Below are positions 25,945 to 36,474 of a stretch of DNA of 64,000 nucleotides, piece by piece. A program made the position numbers and the translations under genes. This DNA is from Bacteriovoracaceae bacterium (GTDB lineage: Bacteria > Bdellovibrionota > Bacteriovoracia > Bacteriovoracales > Bacteriovoracaceae): assembly GCA_025210745.1 (NCBI GenBank), contig JAOARC010000012.1, forward strand, positions 24,248 through 88,247, read 5' to 3'. Under the pieces are notes generated by a model. The model saw only the letters and a list, made by a program, of their open reading frames with translations, was not told the origin of the DNA and made no database searches. How positions within the stretch are numbered: position 1 is the first letter of the stretch; every line of letters starts with the position of its first letter.

Positions 25945-26601
25945 TTATCTCCTACCAAATATAGATGAACCTATTCTTACCCAATTACTGTCATATTCTA
26001 AAGCTATTTTGAAATCATTACTCATTCCCATCGAAAGCTGCGCGTTAACAGAACACTCTTGTTTTATTCTAACCAACTGTTCAAAGCTCCTTCTAGCTTC
26101 CACCTCAAAATTATCAGTTCTTATTTTTCCTATAGTCATAAACCCTTGAAAATAAAAGAACTCATGCTTATTTATCTTTTCAATCAGAAAGGTAAAATCC
26201 TCTTTAATATCAAAGCCTTCTTTTTGTTCCTCACCAGAAGTATTAATCTGAATGAAAAGCCCTATCTTTTTATCAATTTTTTTAGAAAGTAGCTTATTCA
26301 ATAATTTGATACTACTTATTGAATGAATAGATATTAAATTCTTAACTCTAAGTAAACTATTAATCTTATTAGACTGAAGTGAACCTATAAAATGCCATTT
26401 TATATCTAAGTGAGATAAATTATTTGATTTATCTAAAAGCTCTTGAACTTTATTTTCACCAAAATGAACTTGACCATATTCAAAAGCCTTTTGAATATAA
26501 CTTTGTGGCCAAGTTTTTGTCACGGCAATTAATTTTGCACGTTTATTAATTTGTTTTTGAATATTCTTTAAGTTTTTTTCTATGAATGTTAAATCACTCA
26601 C
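25945..26601 (-). CDS. PLP homeostasis protein, YggS/PROSC family
   Basis: A 218-residue YggS-family protein, a single-domain alanine-racemase-fold PLP binder that controls vitamin B6 pools. AVTKTWP carries the PLP lysine, followed by FGENKVQEL, WHFIGSLQSNK, LFIQINTSGEEQKEGF, FQGFMTIG, LSMGMSNDFKIAL and the end RIGSSIFGRR. The start is GTG at 26601, inside the last codons of the upstream gene (8-base overlap). The usual upstream partner (proC or pilT) is absent; here it sits between a phasin-like protein and an oxygenase. Confidence 0.93.
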   Translation of the reverse strand: MSDLTFIEKNLKNIQKQINKRAKLIAVTKTWPQSYIQKAFEYGQVHFGENKVQELLDKSNNLSHLDIKWHFIGSLQSNKINSLLRVKNLISIHSISSIKLLNKLLSKKIDKKIGLFIQINTSGEEQKEGFDIKEDFTFLIEKINKHEFFYFQGFMTIGKIRTDNFEVEARRSFEQLVRIKQECSVNAQLSMGMSNDFKIALEYDSNWVRIGSSIFGRR

Positions 26602-26917
26602 TATCTTTTTCTTTTTTCTTAAAACTTAACTTTGCATTAACTTCCACATCATACTTTTCTAAAACACGATCAATCTCTTTAGATAGATCTATTTTATCAA
26701 GATAGCCCTTAAGCTCATTCTTAACGCCATTTATAAACTCATTTTTACTATTTTTAGCATTGCTTAAAAGACCTTGGGCCAACTCCTTAGGAAGAGGAAG
26801 CTCATTAATGATTCCCTTTATAGCATCTTCTGTCATAAATGCAGCACTAACTCCTGTTCCTATAACTTTTTTAAAAACATCAGTTAATTTCTTTTTTTCG
26901 TCTTTATTATCATCCAT
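26594..26917 (-). CDS. Phasin-like small helical protein
   Basis: A 107-residue highly charged helical protein. DVFKKVIGTGVSAAFMTEDAIKG followed by LPLPKELAQGLLSNAKNSKNEF and a coiled-coil-like C-terminus resembles the PHA-granule regulator/phasin-like small proteins of delta-type proteobacteria. There is no signal peptide, so it is cytoplasmic. The gene begins directly after the SRPBCC gene and overlaps yggS by 8 bases, so all three are co-translated. Function is not known; no PHA synthase is in the window. Confidence 0.65.
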   Translation of the reverse strand: MDDNKDEKKKLTDVFKKVIGTGVSAAFMTEDAIKGIINELPLPKELAQGLLSNAKNSKNEFINGVKNELKGYLDKIDLSKEIDRVLEKYDVEVNAKLSFKKKEKDSE

Positions 26918-27343
26918 TTAAATACTCTTTGCTCTTTTTAAAACAGATTTCATCATAGAAGGAAGATTACTTGAAACTAATTTTTTAGAAATCATACCTG
27001 GAACCTTTACTTTAAAGTCGGCATCTAATGAATATGTTACTTCAGTTGTTCCATCTCCATTATCTTTTAAATCCCAAGATCCATTATTGGAGCTAAAAAG
27101 ATCTCCAGAATCAAAAGTCCATGAAATTCTATTAACACCTTCATCTTTAATATTTAAAATATAATTAAATTTTTTGATAATACTAATTTTATACTCTACT
27201 TTTGAAATATCTCCATCAGTAGATAATATAGTTACAGCTGAGACTCCATCCATAAAGTCTGGATATGACTCATAATCTTTTAAAACCTGATGGATTTTAT
27301 CTATACTTACGTCAAAATTCTCTGTTCTTGTTGCTCCTGCCAT
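26918..27343 (-). CDS. SRPBCC/START-fold protein (Coq10/RatA-like)
   Basis: A 141-residue single-domain SRPBCC protein. The pattern FDVSIDKIHQVLKDYESYPDFM at the start, VEYKISIIKKFNYIL, ISWTFDSGDLFSSNNGSW, TTEVTYSLDADFKVKVPG and the final amphipathic helix are those of the polyketide cyclase/Coq10/RatA group, which bind hydrophobic ligands in a deep groove. The ligand is unknown. It lies between glpX (33 bases upstream) and the phasin-like gene. Confidence 0.82.
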   Translation of the reverse strand: MAGATRTENFDVSIDKIHQVLKDYESYPDFMDGVSAVTILSTDGDISKVEYKISIIKKFNYILNIKDEGVNRISWTFDSGDLFSSNNGSWDLKDNGDGTTEVTYSLDADFKVKVPGMISKKLVSSNLPSMMKSVLKRAKSI

Positions 27344-27376
27344 AATTTTTCCTTTTTGATTTTCTTAAATGAAGTC

Positions 27377-28330
27377 TTAGTATCTAGGTTTTTTATCAAA
27401 GTGATGATCAGCTTCAATATGCCTAATTGTTCCTGACTGACTTCTCATAACAATAGAGTGAGTTCTTGCCCCCCATGGCTTAAATTTAACCCCTTCAAGT
27501 AAAGATCCATCTGTGACACCGGTTGCAACAAACATCACATTACCCGAGGCTAAGTCATCTAGTTTTAATATTTTATTAATATCTTCAATCCCCATTTTCT
27601 TTGCACGCTCCACTTCTTCATCATTTCTAGGTTTAAAGATTCCTTGAAAATTTCCACCTAAACACTTTAGTGCCGCTGCAGCAATAACGCCTTCAGGTGC
27701 TCCTCCTGTACCAAATAAAATATCTATCCCCGATTCGGGCAATGCCGTAGCAATGGCTGCTGAAACATCTCCATCACCAATAAGATGAATACGACAACCT
27801 GTCTGTCTAAGCTCATCAATCAGCTGCTGATGTCTTGGTCTATCTAGAACCATTGCTGTTATTTCTTGAACTATCATCTTTTTTGCTTGGGCAACTCTCT
27901 TTACATTTTCAGTTGGAGTTAAAGTGATATCAATAACATCTTTAGCATCAGGGCCAACAGCAATTTTTTGCATATATGTATCCGGTGCATTTAAAAGACC
28001 ACCTTTTTCACCAATGGCCATAACTGAGATTGAATTATATCCACCATTAGCGCAAATAGTTGTTCCTTCAAGAGGATCTACTGCAATCTCCAGTTCACTT
28101 CCATTTCCAGATCCAACTGATTCTCCAATATATAACATTGGAGCTTCATCTCTTTCGCCTTCTCCAATAACTATTTTTCCTTTACAGTCAACAGAGTCAA
28201 GCATAGAGCGCATAGCATCTACAGCTGCCTGATCTGCTGCTTTTTCATCTCCCTTTCCCATCATTCTTGCTGATGCAATTGAAGCCATCTCCGTTACTCT
28301 AACAAATTCTAGTGCTAGGTTTCTGTTCAC
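27377..28330 (-). CDS. glpX: Fructose-1,6-bisphosphatase class II
   Basis: A 317-residue GlpX, the metal-dependent phosphatase of gluconeogenesis. Diagnostic segments are MGKGDEKAADQAAVDAMR, GKIVIGEGERDEAPMLYIGE, IAVDPLEGTT, NGGYNSISVMAIGEKGGL, LIGDGDVSAAI, FGTGGAPEGVIAAAALKCLGG and TGVTDGSLLEGV. Length is usual. The start is GTG, with AAGGA seven bases upstream. It heads a tightly packed minus-strand run (glpX, SRPBCC, phasin-like, yggS, oxygenase). Confidence 0.97.
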   Translation of the reverse strand: MNRNLALEFVRVTEMASIASARMMGKGDEKAADQAAVDAMRSMLDSVDCKGKIVIGEGERDEAPMLYIGESVGSGNGSELEIAVDPLEGTTICANGGYNSISVMAIGEKGGLLNAPDTYMQKIAVGPDAKDVIDITLTPTENVKRVAQAKKMIVQEITAMVLDRPRHQQLIDELRQTGCRIHLIGDGDVSAAIATALPESGIDILFGTGGAPEGVIAAAALKCLGGNFQGIFKPRNDEEVERAKKMGIEDINKILKLDDLASGNVMFVATGVTDGSLLEGVKFKPWGARTHSIVMRSQSGTIRHIEADHHFDKKPRY

Positions 28331-28389
28331 AATTTAGTCCTTAATTTAAAAGTCGTTTATATCTTTAATTTATTTTAAAATTTCTAAGC

Positions 28390-29112
28390 TTAGATGCCAA
28401 GTTTAAGTTTAAGAAACTTGATCATATCTAAAGGCAACTTATCTTGAGTTATCAATGAACTTAAAGCCTTTGCTCTTGCCAGCTTAACATCATCAATATA
28501 CTCATCGATTTGAAATACAAACTCATCAGTATTAACAAGTGGAGTATCTACATCTCTTTTGGAAATTACGCGGCCTGTTTGAATACCTTTTCCATCAACC
28601 CACTCTACAAACTGCTCCATAATTAAAAATTGAAAGCTTGAAATCTCTCCATCCGAGTGAGTCCAAATAAAAACTTCCACAGGACCATCTGATCTTAGCC
28701 AATATTTTAACTTTGGTGGTAATTCAACATCAAGATTTAGCTTGTGGATTGGCTTTAATGCCATACTAAAATCTTCAATTGTTAAAAAATTTTTTAAACT
28801 TTCTTTCAGTTCAGATGAAGATGAAAATGCAACTCCAACTCTATCTCCTCGAATCCACTGAACCTGACCATAACACTCAACAGTGTTACCAAGCCAGCTT
28901 AAATTACCTCCAATAGTATCTTGTCTACTATATAAGTGAGAGCCATTTTTCAAACATAACTGCATCCCTGTTTCAGATATGTCTTTTACCTCATAAACAT
29001 TTTCATTAGCACTTGTTTCTTTAAATATAAGATAACAAAAAGGAAATCTTGGTAATCTTCTTTTTTCCATTTTCTCAAAATCGCTTTCCACTAACCTTAG
29101 ATGTCTTTGCAT
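28390..29112 (-). CDS. PilZ-domain protein
   Basis: A 240-residue protein with an N-terminal PilZ domain: RRLPR (residues about 18-22) is the RXXXR motif and DISETG (about 44-49) the (D/N)XSXXG motif that together bind cyclic di-GMP. The C-terminal half (about 125-240) is unrecognised but contains a beta-rich part (KYWLRSDGPVEVFIWTHSDGE) and a helical end; it is probably the output part. The gene is divergent from pgsA. It is likely a c-di-GMP receptor; the process it controls is unknown. Confidence 0.85.
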   Translation of the reverse strand: MQRHLRLVESDFEKMEKRRLPRFPFCYLIFKETSANENVYEVKDISETGMQLCLKNGSHLYSRQDTIGGNLSWLGNTVECYGQVQWIRGDRVGVAFSSSSELKESLKNFLTIEDFSMALKPIHKLNLDVELPPKLKYWLRSDGPVEVFIWTHSDGEISSFQFLIMEQFVEWVDGKGIQTGRVISKRDVDTPLVNTDEFVFQIDEYIDDVKLARAKALSSLITQDKLPLDMIKFLKLKLGI

Positions 29113-29224
29113 AGTAATCCCTTCAATGATGTAAATAATTCTTATTATAAGAGTTCTTCATATATATATAAATAAGGTAAAAATTTTATGACATAAGACA
29201 TCCCATTATGATAATTTATTAAAC

Positions 29225-29899
29225 ATGGAAAACAAAAACCAAAATGATCTAGAAATAGATAACCTACCAAATAGATTAACTATTTTTAGAGTTGTTCTTA
29301 TCCCTATTATTATAGGTTCTTTATTTTTAATAGGACAAGATTTTGAATTCTTACAAAACCAAGAGTCAAATCTTGGATGGCTAGCTGCTTGGTTATTTAC
29401 CCTTGCAAGTATCACTGATTTTTTTGATGGATATATTGCAAGAAGAAAAAATATTGTAACTGTTTTTGGATCATTCATAGATCCCATAGCCGATAAATTC
29501 TTAACTGTATCGTCATTAATTATGCTTATGTCTCTTGGAAGAATCCCTTCATTAATTGTTATAATTCTTGTTTTAAGAGAAATGTATATGACAAGCTTGA
29601 GACTACTTGCCACAAATGAAGGACTTACAATCCCTGTTAATAGCCTAGGTAAATGGAAAACTGCAATTCAAATGGTTGGAATACCCATGTTAATGTGTAA
29701 TGAAGTATGGTGGCTTTTCAACTTTCCTCTCATCGGAATTATACTTATCTATATTGCCTCTATTTTATCACTATGGAGCGCTGGAACTTACTCTTTAGGT
29801 GTCATAAGAAGCCTAAAACTAAATAGACAAAAAAAACGAGCTCTTAAAAAAGAAAAAGGAATTTCTAATGAGTCACAACCTAACTCTAATAACAATTAG
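29225..29899 (+). CDS. pgsA: CDP-diacylglycerol--glycerol-3-phosphate 3-phosphatidyltransferase
   Basis: A 224-residue integral membrane enzyme of phosphatidylglycerol synthesis. The CDP-alcohol phosphotransferase motif D-G-X2-A-R-X8-G-X3-D-X3-D is complete in FFDGYIARR ... FGSFIDPIADKF. PNRLTIFRVVLIP at the N-terminus is typical of PgsA. The C-terminus is a charged tail (RQKKRALKKEKG). There is no Shine-Dalgarno sequence; a GATAAT box ends nine bases before the ATG, so the message may have almost no leader. Its end overlaps serB by 32 bases. Confidence 0.93.
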   Translation: MENKNQNDLEIDNLPNRLTIFRVVLIPIIIGSLFLIGQDFEFLQNQESNLGWLAAWLFTLASITDFFDGYIARRKNIVTVFGSFIDPIADKFLTVSSLIMLMSLGRIPSLIVIILVLREMYMTSLRLLATNEGLTIPVNSLGKWKTAIQMVGIPMLMCNEVWWLFNFPLIGIILIYIASILSLWSAGTYSLGVIRSLKLNRQKKRALKKEKGISNESQPNSNNN

Positions 29900-31052
29900 C
29901 GGAAAAGACTCTCCGGGTATAACAGCAAGTATAATGGATTGCATTCGCAATTCAAAAGCACAAATTCAAGATATGGGCCAATCCATTACTCATGGTCTTT
30001 TATCTTTAAGTATTCTCCTAAATATGAGTAAAGAAGATGAAAACTCAAATTTATTAAAGGAACTTCTCTTTAGTGCTAATGAACTAGGTATGAACTTTGA
30101 ACATAGGAAAATTGAAAATGCTGAATATGTTTCAAACGATGGTGATAAATATATTTTAAGTTGTGTAGCAACGGATAAAATTACACCTAGCTTTGTATTT
30201 GATATTTCTAATACCCTCGCAAAGCATAATATGAATATCTTAAGAATTGAAAATATAACAAATGATGATTTTAAGTCTTTAGATATTGCAACTATTGCAA
30301 ACGATAAAATGACAAATTGGAAGGATGTTAAAGCAGAACTTATTCAAGTTTCTAATGAACATTCTATTGATCTTGCTCTTTTAAAAGATAATGTTTGGAG
30401 AAGAAACAAAAGGCTTATCGTATTTGATATGGACTCAACTCTTATTCAATCTGAAGTTATTGTAGAAATGGCAAAGATTCATGGTGTAGGACAAAAGGTT
30501 CACGATATAACAGAAAGAGCTATGAATGGTGAATTTGATTTTGATGAATCTTTAATCCAAAGAGTTTCTTATCTTGAAGGACTAGAAGAAAGTAAGCTTA
30601 TTGATTTAGCAAAAAAAATAAAACTTACAGACGGGGTTGCGGACTTTATCAAAACAGTAAAATCTCTTGGATATAAAGTTGCTATTATCTCTGGTGGGTT
30701 TCAATTTTTTGCTAATTACTTTAAAGAACAACTTGGTCTAGACTACGCCTTTGCAAATGATCTTGATATTCAAGATGGTCTTTTAACAGGTAAAGTTAAC
30801 GGAACTATTGTAAATGCTGAAAAGAAAGCTCTTCTTGTTGATATGATCGCACAGCAAGAAAATATAAACCTTGAACAAGTTGTGGCCATTGGGGATGGGG
30901 CCAATGATCTAAAGATGTTATCTAAAGCGGGTCTTGGGATTGCATTTCATGCTAAAGATATAGTTAAGAAAAATGCAGGTCAACATATGAGTCATGGGCC
31001 AATGGATTCAATTCTTTACTTCCTAGGAATTCCTGGAGCTAAGGAGTACTAA
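29868..31052 (+). CDS. serB: Phosphoserine phosphatase with N-terminal ACT domains
   Basis: A 394-residue SerB of the long type. Residues 1-170 hold two ACT-like regulatory domains (LITISGKDSPGITASIMDCI; YILSCVATDKITPSFVFDIS). The HAD catalytic half begins with VFDMDSTLIQSEVI (nucleophile Asp in DMDST), continues with the ISGGFQFF threonine/serine motif and ends with VVAIGDGANDLKMLSKAGLGIAFHA. It makes serine from phosphoserine. AAAGGA precedes the ATG inside the pgsA tail. The ACT domains suggest feedback by serine. Confidence 0.96.
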   Translation: MSHNLTLITISGKDSPGITASIMDCIRNSKAQIQDMGQSITHGLLSLSILLNMSKEDENSNLLKELLFSANELGMNFEHRKIENAEYVSNDGDKYILSCVATDKITPSFVFDISNTLAKHNMNILRIENITNDDFKSLDIATIANDKMTNWKDVKAELIQVSNEHSIDLALLKDNVWRRNKRLIVFDMDSTLIQSEVIVEMAKIHGVGQKVHDITERAMNGEFDFDESLIQRVSYLEGLEESKLIDLAKKIKLTDGVADFIKTVKSLGYKVAIISGGFQFFANYFKEQLGLDYAFANDLDIQDGLLTGKVNGTIVNAEKKALLVDMIAQQENINLEQVVAIGDGANDLKMLSKAGLGIAFHAKDIVKKNAGQHMSHGPMDSILYFLGIPGAKEY

Positions 31053-31054
31053 TC

Positions 31055-31663
31055 ATGATGTATAAAAGTTTAAAAAAAGCGATGATGGATCCAAGTTCTG
31101 TAACAGCTTTAAAGATAAACTGTAAAGAACCTAGATTACCTGCAACTATTAATGATTTTAAAAACCTTAGTAGTCTTTATATTCAAAGCGATGAGCTTTA
31201 TAAGTTTGATGATGCTTTTTTTAATTTAAAAGAATTAAGAGTTCTATATATTCAATCAAAAAAACTTGAAAAAATTGATGAACGTTTTTTTTCTTTTGAA
31301 AATCTAGAGTTTCTTAATCTTTCAAGATCAAATATAAATGAGATTCATGTGGGAATTCAAAATAATATAAAGTTAAAAGAGATTAATCTTTCAAAAAATA
31401 ATATTAACGAGATTCCAAGAGGACTTGAAAACCTTGTAGGATTAAAGACCTTAAATTTAAGTTCAAATAAAATAGAAAGCATAAATGAAAGTGTATGTTT
31501 TAGTGATTCGCTTATAAGACTTAATTTAGATAATAATGAATTACAAACACTTCCTACTCATCTAAAAAAAGTGACAAATCTTGAAATCCTAAGTGTCGAT
31601 AACAACAAATTCTCATCAGAGGAAAAAGAAAGAATAACAAAAGAGTTTAATATATGGTTTTAA
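31055..31663 (+). CDS. Leucine-rich-repeat protein
   Basis: A 202-residue protein made of about seven leucine-rich repeats of 22-24 residues, such as FENLEFLNLSRSNINEI, NIKLKEINLSKNNINEIPRGLENL, LVGLKTLNLSSNKIESI and LIRLNLDNNELQTLP. There is no signal peptide or membrane segment, so it is predicted to be cytoplasmic. It lies two bases after serB and overlaps the alkaline phosphatase gene by 10 bases. LRR proteins bind other proteins; the partner is unknown. Confidence 0.85.
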   Translation: MMYKSLKKAMMDPSSVTALKINCKEPRLPATINDFKNLSSLYIQSDELYKFDDAFFNLKELRVLYIQSKKLEKIDERFFSFENLEFLNLSRSNINEIHVGIQNNIKLKEINLSKNNINEIPRGLENLVGLKTLNLSSNKIESINESVCFSDSLIRLNLDNNELQTLPTHLKKVTNLEILSVDNNKFSSEEKERITKEFNIWF

Positions 31664-32850
31664 AACTATCTTTATTACTTATATCTTTATCAACTATAGC
31701 TGCTCCAAAAAATATCATTTTTATTGTAACTGATGGAATGGGCATTGCTTCAGTTACGGGAGCTCGCGTTTACAAAGGTGGTGTTAAAGTAAAACTTAAT
31801 CTAGAAAAGTTTAAAACCATAGGCCTATCTAAAACACACTCAAGTGATAATTATACAACTGACTCAGCAGCAGGTGCTACAGCATTTAGTTGCGGAGTAA
31901 AAACTTATAACGGATCCATAGCTATGAGTGATCCAAAAGTTGATAAGACTAGAAAATCACGTCCCTTACAAACGGTATTTGATGTTATAAAAAAGAAAAA
32001 GATGAGCACAGGTATTATAACAACAACTTCTGTAACTCATGCAACACCTGCTAGTTTCTATGCTCACGCTGTCAAAAGAAGCCAAGAAAAAAATATTGCA
32101 AAACAAGTACTAGGGTCAAACTTAAAATTTTTGCTAGGTGGTGGCCAAAAATTTTTTAAAAATCAATCAAAGAACTTTAAGCAACATGGCTGGGACTTTA
32201 TTACAACAAAAAATGAATTTTCAAAGCTCAATCCAAAATCTAAAAAACCAATTCTTGGACTTTTTAATAAAAACCATTTGGCTTATCAAATAAACAATAA
32301 GGATCAGCCTTCTTTAACAGAGCTAGTAAAATTTGGGGTACAAAGCCTTAAAAAATATAAAAATGGATATTTCCTTGTTATAGAATCAGGAAGAATTGAT
32401 CATGCGGGACATGCAAATAAAGCCAAAGAACATTTCACAGAAATATTAGAGATGGATAAAATGCTTGGGTATCTTTTAAAGAATGTAAACTTAAATGAAA
32501 CTTTAATTGTTTTAACTTCTGATCATGAAACGGGGGGACTTGCTTTAAATGGTTATGGAGATATTAATAAAGTTCAAGGAAAAGAATTTATTGAGGGACA
32601 AACTCACAAATATGGAACACATAAATTCATTTCTTGGGCAACAGGGCCTGGAGCATCAAATGATTATAAACATAAAGCTGCCTACTCAGCTCCTATGGCT
32701 GCTCATACCACAGTAGATGTTCCTATATATGCTATTGGAAATGGACATCAAAAATTTGCTGGTTTTATGAATAATAATGAAATAATGCACAAGATATTAA
32801 AGCTTTTAGGACTTAAGTTTAACTCAAAAGTTAACCTAGATAACTTATAG
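31654..32850 (+). CDS. Alkaline phosphatase, PhoA family
   Basis: A 398-residue secreted alkaline phosphatase. The signal peptide is MVLKLSLLLISLSTIAA. Metal and active-site motifs are all present: IVTDGMG (Asp), TTDSAAGATAFSCG (Ser nucleophile in DSA), VTHATPASFYAH, VIESGRIDHAGHAN, LTSDHETGG and AHTTVDVPIYAIG. It hydrolyses phosphomonoesters in the periplasm or outside the cell. No Pho box was recognised upstream; the gene overlaps the LRR gene and appears to be transcribed from the pgsA-serB unit. Confidence 0.93.
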   Translation: MVLKLSLLLISLSTIAAPKNIIFIVTDGMGIASVTGARVYKGGVKVKLNLEKFKTIGLSKTHSSDNYTTDSAAGATAFSCGVKTYNGSIAMSDPKVDKTRKSRPLQTVFDVIKKKKMSTGIITTTSVTHATPASFYAHAVKRSQEKNIAKQVLGSNLKFLLGGGQKFFKNQSKNFKQHGWDFITTKNEFSKLNPKSKKPILGLFNKNHLAYQINNKDQPSLTELVKFGVQSLKKYKNGYFLVIESGRIDHAGHANKAKEHFTEILEMDKMLGYLLKNVNLNETLIVLTSDHETGGLALNGYGDINKVQGKEFIEGQTHKYGTHKFISWATGPGASNDYKHKAAYSAPMAAHTTVDVPIYAIGNGHQKFAGFMNNNEIMHKILKLLGLKFNSKVNLDNL

Positions 32851-32852
32851 TC

Positions 32853-33284
32853 ATGGAAAACACTTTACTCATTGGACAAATATTAAGTACTACCTTTATG
32901 TGTGGACTTATATATCTTATACAATTTGTGCACTACCCTAGTTTTTCATATGTAGATAAAGTTCACTATAGATCATTTCAGCTTTTTCATATGAGAAGGA
33001 TAACTCCTATTGTAATGAGTGCGATGGTCATAGAGCTAGTTAGTGCTATTTTTCTTTTCTATTTAAATAATAATCTTCATTATCTTTATCTTCTTATCTT
33101 AACAGGTCTTATCTGGCTTAATACATTTTTGTGGAATATTCCAATTCACAATAAGCTGACTAAACAATATGATCTAAAAAATATAAAAAAACTTATCATC
33201 TCAAATTACCCTCGTACCATTTTATGGAGTATGAAAATCTATATTATTATTGTTATACTTGAAAAAAAATTCATTAAAGGATAG
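32853..33284 (+). CDS. Four-helix membrane protein, unknown
   Basis: A 143-residue inner-membrane protein with four predicted membrane segments (LIGQILSTTFMCGLIYLIQF, PIVMSAMVIELVSAIFLFYL, LYLLILTGLIWLNTFLW, TILWSMKIYIIIVIL). The pattern of VHYPSF in the first loop and NYPRTILWSMK in the last recurs in a group of uncharacterised bacterial membrane proteins. It lies two bases after the phosphatase gene and four before mscS. Function unknown. Confidence 0.75.
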   Translation: MENTLLIGQILSTTFMCGLIYLIQFVHYPSFSYVDKVHYRSFQLFHMRRITPIVMSAMVIELVSAIFLFYLNNNLHYLYLLILTGLIWLNTFLWNIPIHNKLTKQYDLKNIKKLIISNYPRTILWSMKIYIIIVILEKKFIKG

Positions 33285-33288
33285 AACA

Positions 33289-34968
33289 TTGAAAATACTA
33301 TTATTCGCTCTCTTATCACTAAATCTTCTTGCTTTGGAAAATCCAAGACAGACCATGAAGGTATTTTTAAAATCAATGGTCAATGTAAAAAAAGAAGTTG
33401 ATGTATCTAAGTCATATCAAAAGGCATATACAACGATATCTCCAAAATTCACAGGTAATCTAACTCCCTCTCAAAAGAAAGTTCTTAACGAACTTATTCA
33501 AACCTTTGATAAAATAGAAAAAGTAAACTATGCCAATATCCCTGAAAAGCTAACAAGTGATAAGTGGATTTACGATAAAAGAAACTATGATGGAAAAAGC
33601 ATTGAAATCTCACTTATTCGCAACAAAGACAATAAATGGATTTTCTCCAAAGAAACAATAGATTCTTTAAACTATTATCCTGACTACTTTATTAATAAAA
33701 AGTATGTTGAAGGAGTTGAAAAGCTAACAACTGTTTCAGATAAAATTAAAAGCCTATATCCGGCTTCTTTTCAAAAAGAATTTCTATTCTTATATATTTG
33801 GCAATGGTGCTCAATTTTCATTTATATTTTTATGGCCTATATCCTAGAGGTGGTATCAAAGATTGTTGTAAAGTTTATTCTAAATAGTAAGTTCAACTTC
33901 TTTAAGAATCACTCTAAGGATATTATGGAAGGCTTACTTACGCCGATAGGTAAATTGGCTTTTTTTAGTACTCTCATATTTGGATTAGGTTATCTTGATT
34001 TTAGAGTTGGAACATTTAACTTTTTTTCAAAAGCACTTTTAATTGTCACAACAATTTGTGTAATGTGGATTGCAAGAAAAGTGATAGGAGTTATTTCATT
34101 ATCATTTTTAGAAAAATCTCAAGAAACAGAATCAAAGTTTGATGACATCCTAGTTCCTCTTATAGCAAAAACAGCTTATGTCCTTCTTTACTGCATTACA
34201 GGTTTAATTATTGCTAGCCATCTAGAAATTGATGTTAGAGGGATTGTAGCTGGTCTTGGTATCGGTGGTTTAGCCTTTGCTTTTGCCGCAAAAGATACAC
34301 TTGCAAACTTCTTTGGTTCTATCATGCTTGTACTAGATAGACCATTTGATATTGGAGATGTTATCACTGCTGGTGATGTGGAAGGAGTTGTAATGGAAGT
34401 TGGCTTTAGATCAACTCGTATTAGAACTTTTTATGACTCTATTATTACTATTTCAAATGGAGCTCTTGTTGGAAGATCAATTGATAATAAAGGAAAAAGA
34501 AGATACAGAAGATTAACAACTACTCTTGGACTTGAATACTCTACTTCACCTAAAAGAGTCGAAGCATTCTGTGAGGGAATTAGACAACTTATCATTAACC
34601 ATAAATGGACTAGAAAAGATAACTTTCATGTTTACTTCACAAACTTTGGTGCTAGCTCACTAGACATAAACCTTACGGTTTACTGGGAAACAAATGATTA
34701 CTCTAGAGAGCAGATGGAAAAGCATAGGTTAATGATTGATATCTTAAGACTTGCTAATGAGATGAAAATAAATTTTGCTTTTCCAACTCAAACATTACAT
34801 CTATTTAACGAAGATAGTACTGAGCAACCACAAGATAAGGATATGTATTTAGATGAAGGGATTGATACGGCTAAAAACCTTATAAAGCACTCGATTTCGT
34901 TAAAAAACCCTAGAAGTAATGCTAATGAAAAAGATCAATTTGGAAATAATGATATTGGAAATGGATAA
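33289..34968 (+). CDS. MscS-family mechanosensitive channel with periplasmic domain
   Basis: A 559-residue large MscS-type channel. A signal peptide (MKILLFALLSLNLLA) leads a periplasmic region of about 150 residues; membrane segments follow around residues 170-340, and the MscS core appears as GLGIGGLAFAFAAKDTLANFFGSIMLVLDRPFDIGD (pore helix and upper beta domain). The C-terminal cytoplasmic vestibule includes RSTRIRTFYDSIITI. I chose the TTG at 33289 as start because AAAGG lies eight bases upstream and the signal peptide begins there. It protects cells against osmotic downshock. Confidence 0.92.
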   Translation: MKILLFALLSLNLLALENPRQTMKVFLKSMVNVKKEVDVSKSYQKAYTTISPKFTGNLTPSQKKVLNELIQTFDKIEKVNYANIPEKLTSDKWIYDKRNYDGKSIEISLIRNKDNKWIFSKETIDSLNYYPDYFINKKYVEGVEKLTTVSDKIKSLYPASFQKEFLFLYIWQWCSIFIYIFMAYILEVVSKIVVKFILNSKFNFFKNHSKDIMEGLLTPIGKLAFFSTLIFGLGYLDFRVGTFNFFSKALLIVTTICVMWIARKVIGVISLSFLEKSQETESKFDDILVPLIAKTAYVLLYCITGLIIASHLEIDVRGIVAGLGIGGLAFAFAAKDTLANFFGSIMLVLDRPFDIGDVITAGDVEGVVMEVGFRSTRIRTFYDSIITISNGALVGRSIDNKGKRRYRRLTTTLGLEYSTSPKRVEAFCEGIRQLIINHKWTRKDNFHVYFTNFGASSLDINLTVYWETNDYSREQMEKHRLMIDILRLANEMKINFAFPTQTLHLFNEDSTEQPQDKDMYLDEGIDTAKNLIKHSISLKNPRSNANEKDQFGNNDIGNG

Positions 34969-34973
34969 AAAAG

Positions 34974-34995
34974 AAGGCCCAAAACTTGGGCCTTT
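34974..34995. terminator. Bidirectional intrinsic terminator
   Basis: AAGGCCCA and TGGGCCTT form a perfect stem with a five-base loop between the convergent mscS-type and subtilase genes. The A-run before it serves the minus strand; the plus side has only three T. Confidence 0.8.
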
Positions 34996-35008
34996 GGAGA
35001 ATTATAAA

Positions 35009-36226
<1,218 letters not shown>

Positions 36227-36273
36227 ATCTCCTCCTTGATATATAACTTTAACGTAGTTTTTAAAGTCTACTA

Positions 36274-36302
36274 ATAATATAAGGCTACAAACGATATTGC
36301 AA
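36274..36302 (-). promoter_or_regulatory. Sigma-70-type promoter of the subtilase gene
   Basis: On the minus strand TTGCAA and TATTAT are separated by 17 bases, giving a leader of about 40 bases that contains the AAGGAGG site. Confidence 0.5.
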
Positions 36303-36474
36303 GTAAGTTGCAATAAAAACATTATAATCAAATTAACCTAAAAAAGTTAAATATATATTATCCAAAAATACTTATAAGGAAGCATAAAAAAGTAGTACTT
36401 TATTTAGATTCTCAAAAATTAAAAGGAAAGTTTTACGAGCAAAAATTTGATTGTAAATTAAAACAACAAAGCCT

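Noticed and set aside
27924..28232. 102-residue frame antisense to glpX
   Set aside because: Shadow of a conserved enzyme, no ribosome-binding site.
36227..36331. Longer N-terminus of the subtilase starting at 36331
   Set aside because: The ATG at 36226 has AAGGAGG and starts a normal signal peptide; the extension would bury it.
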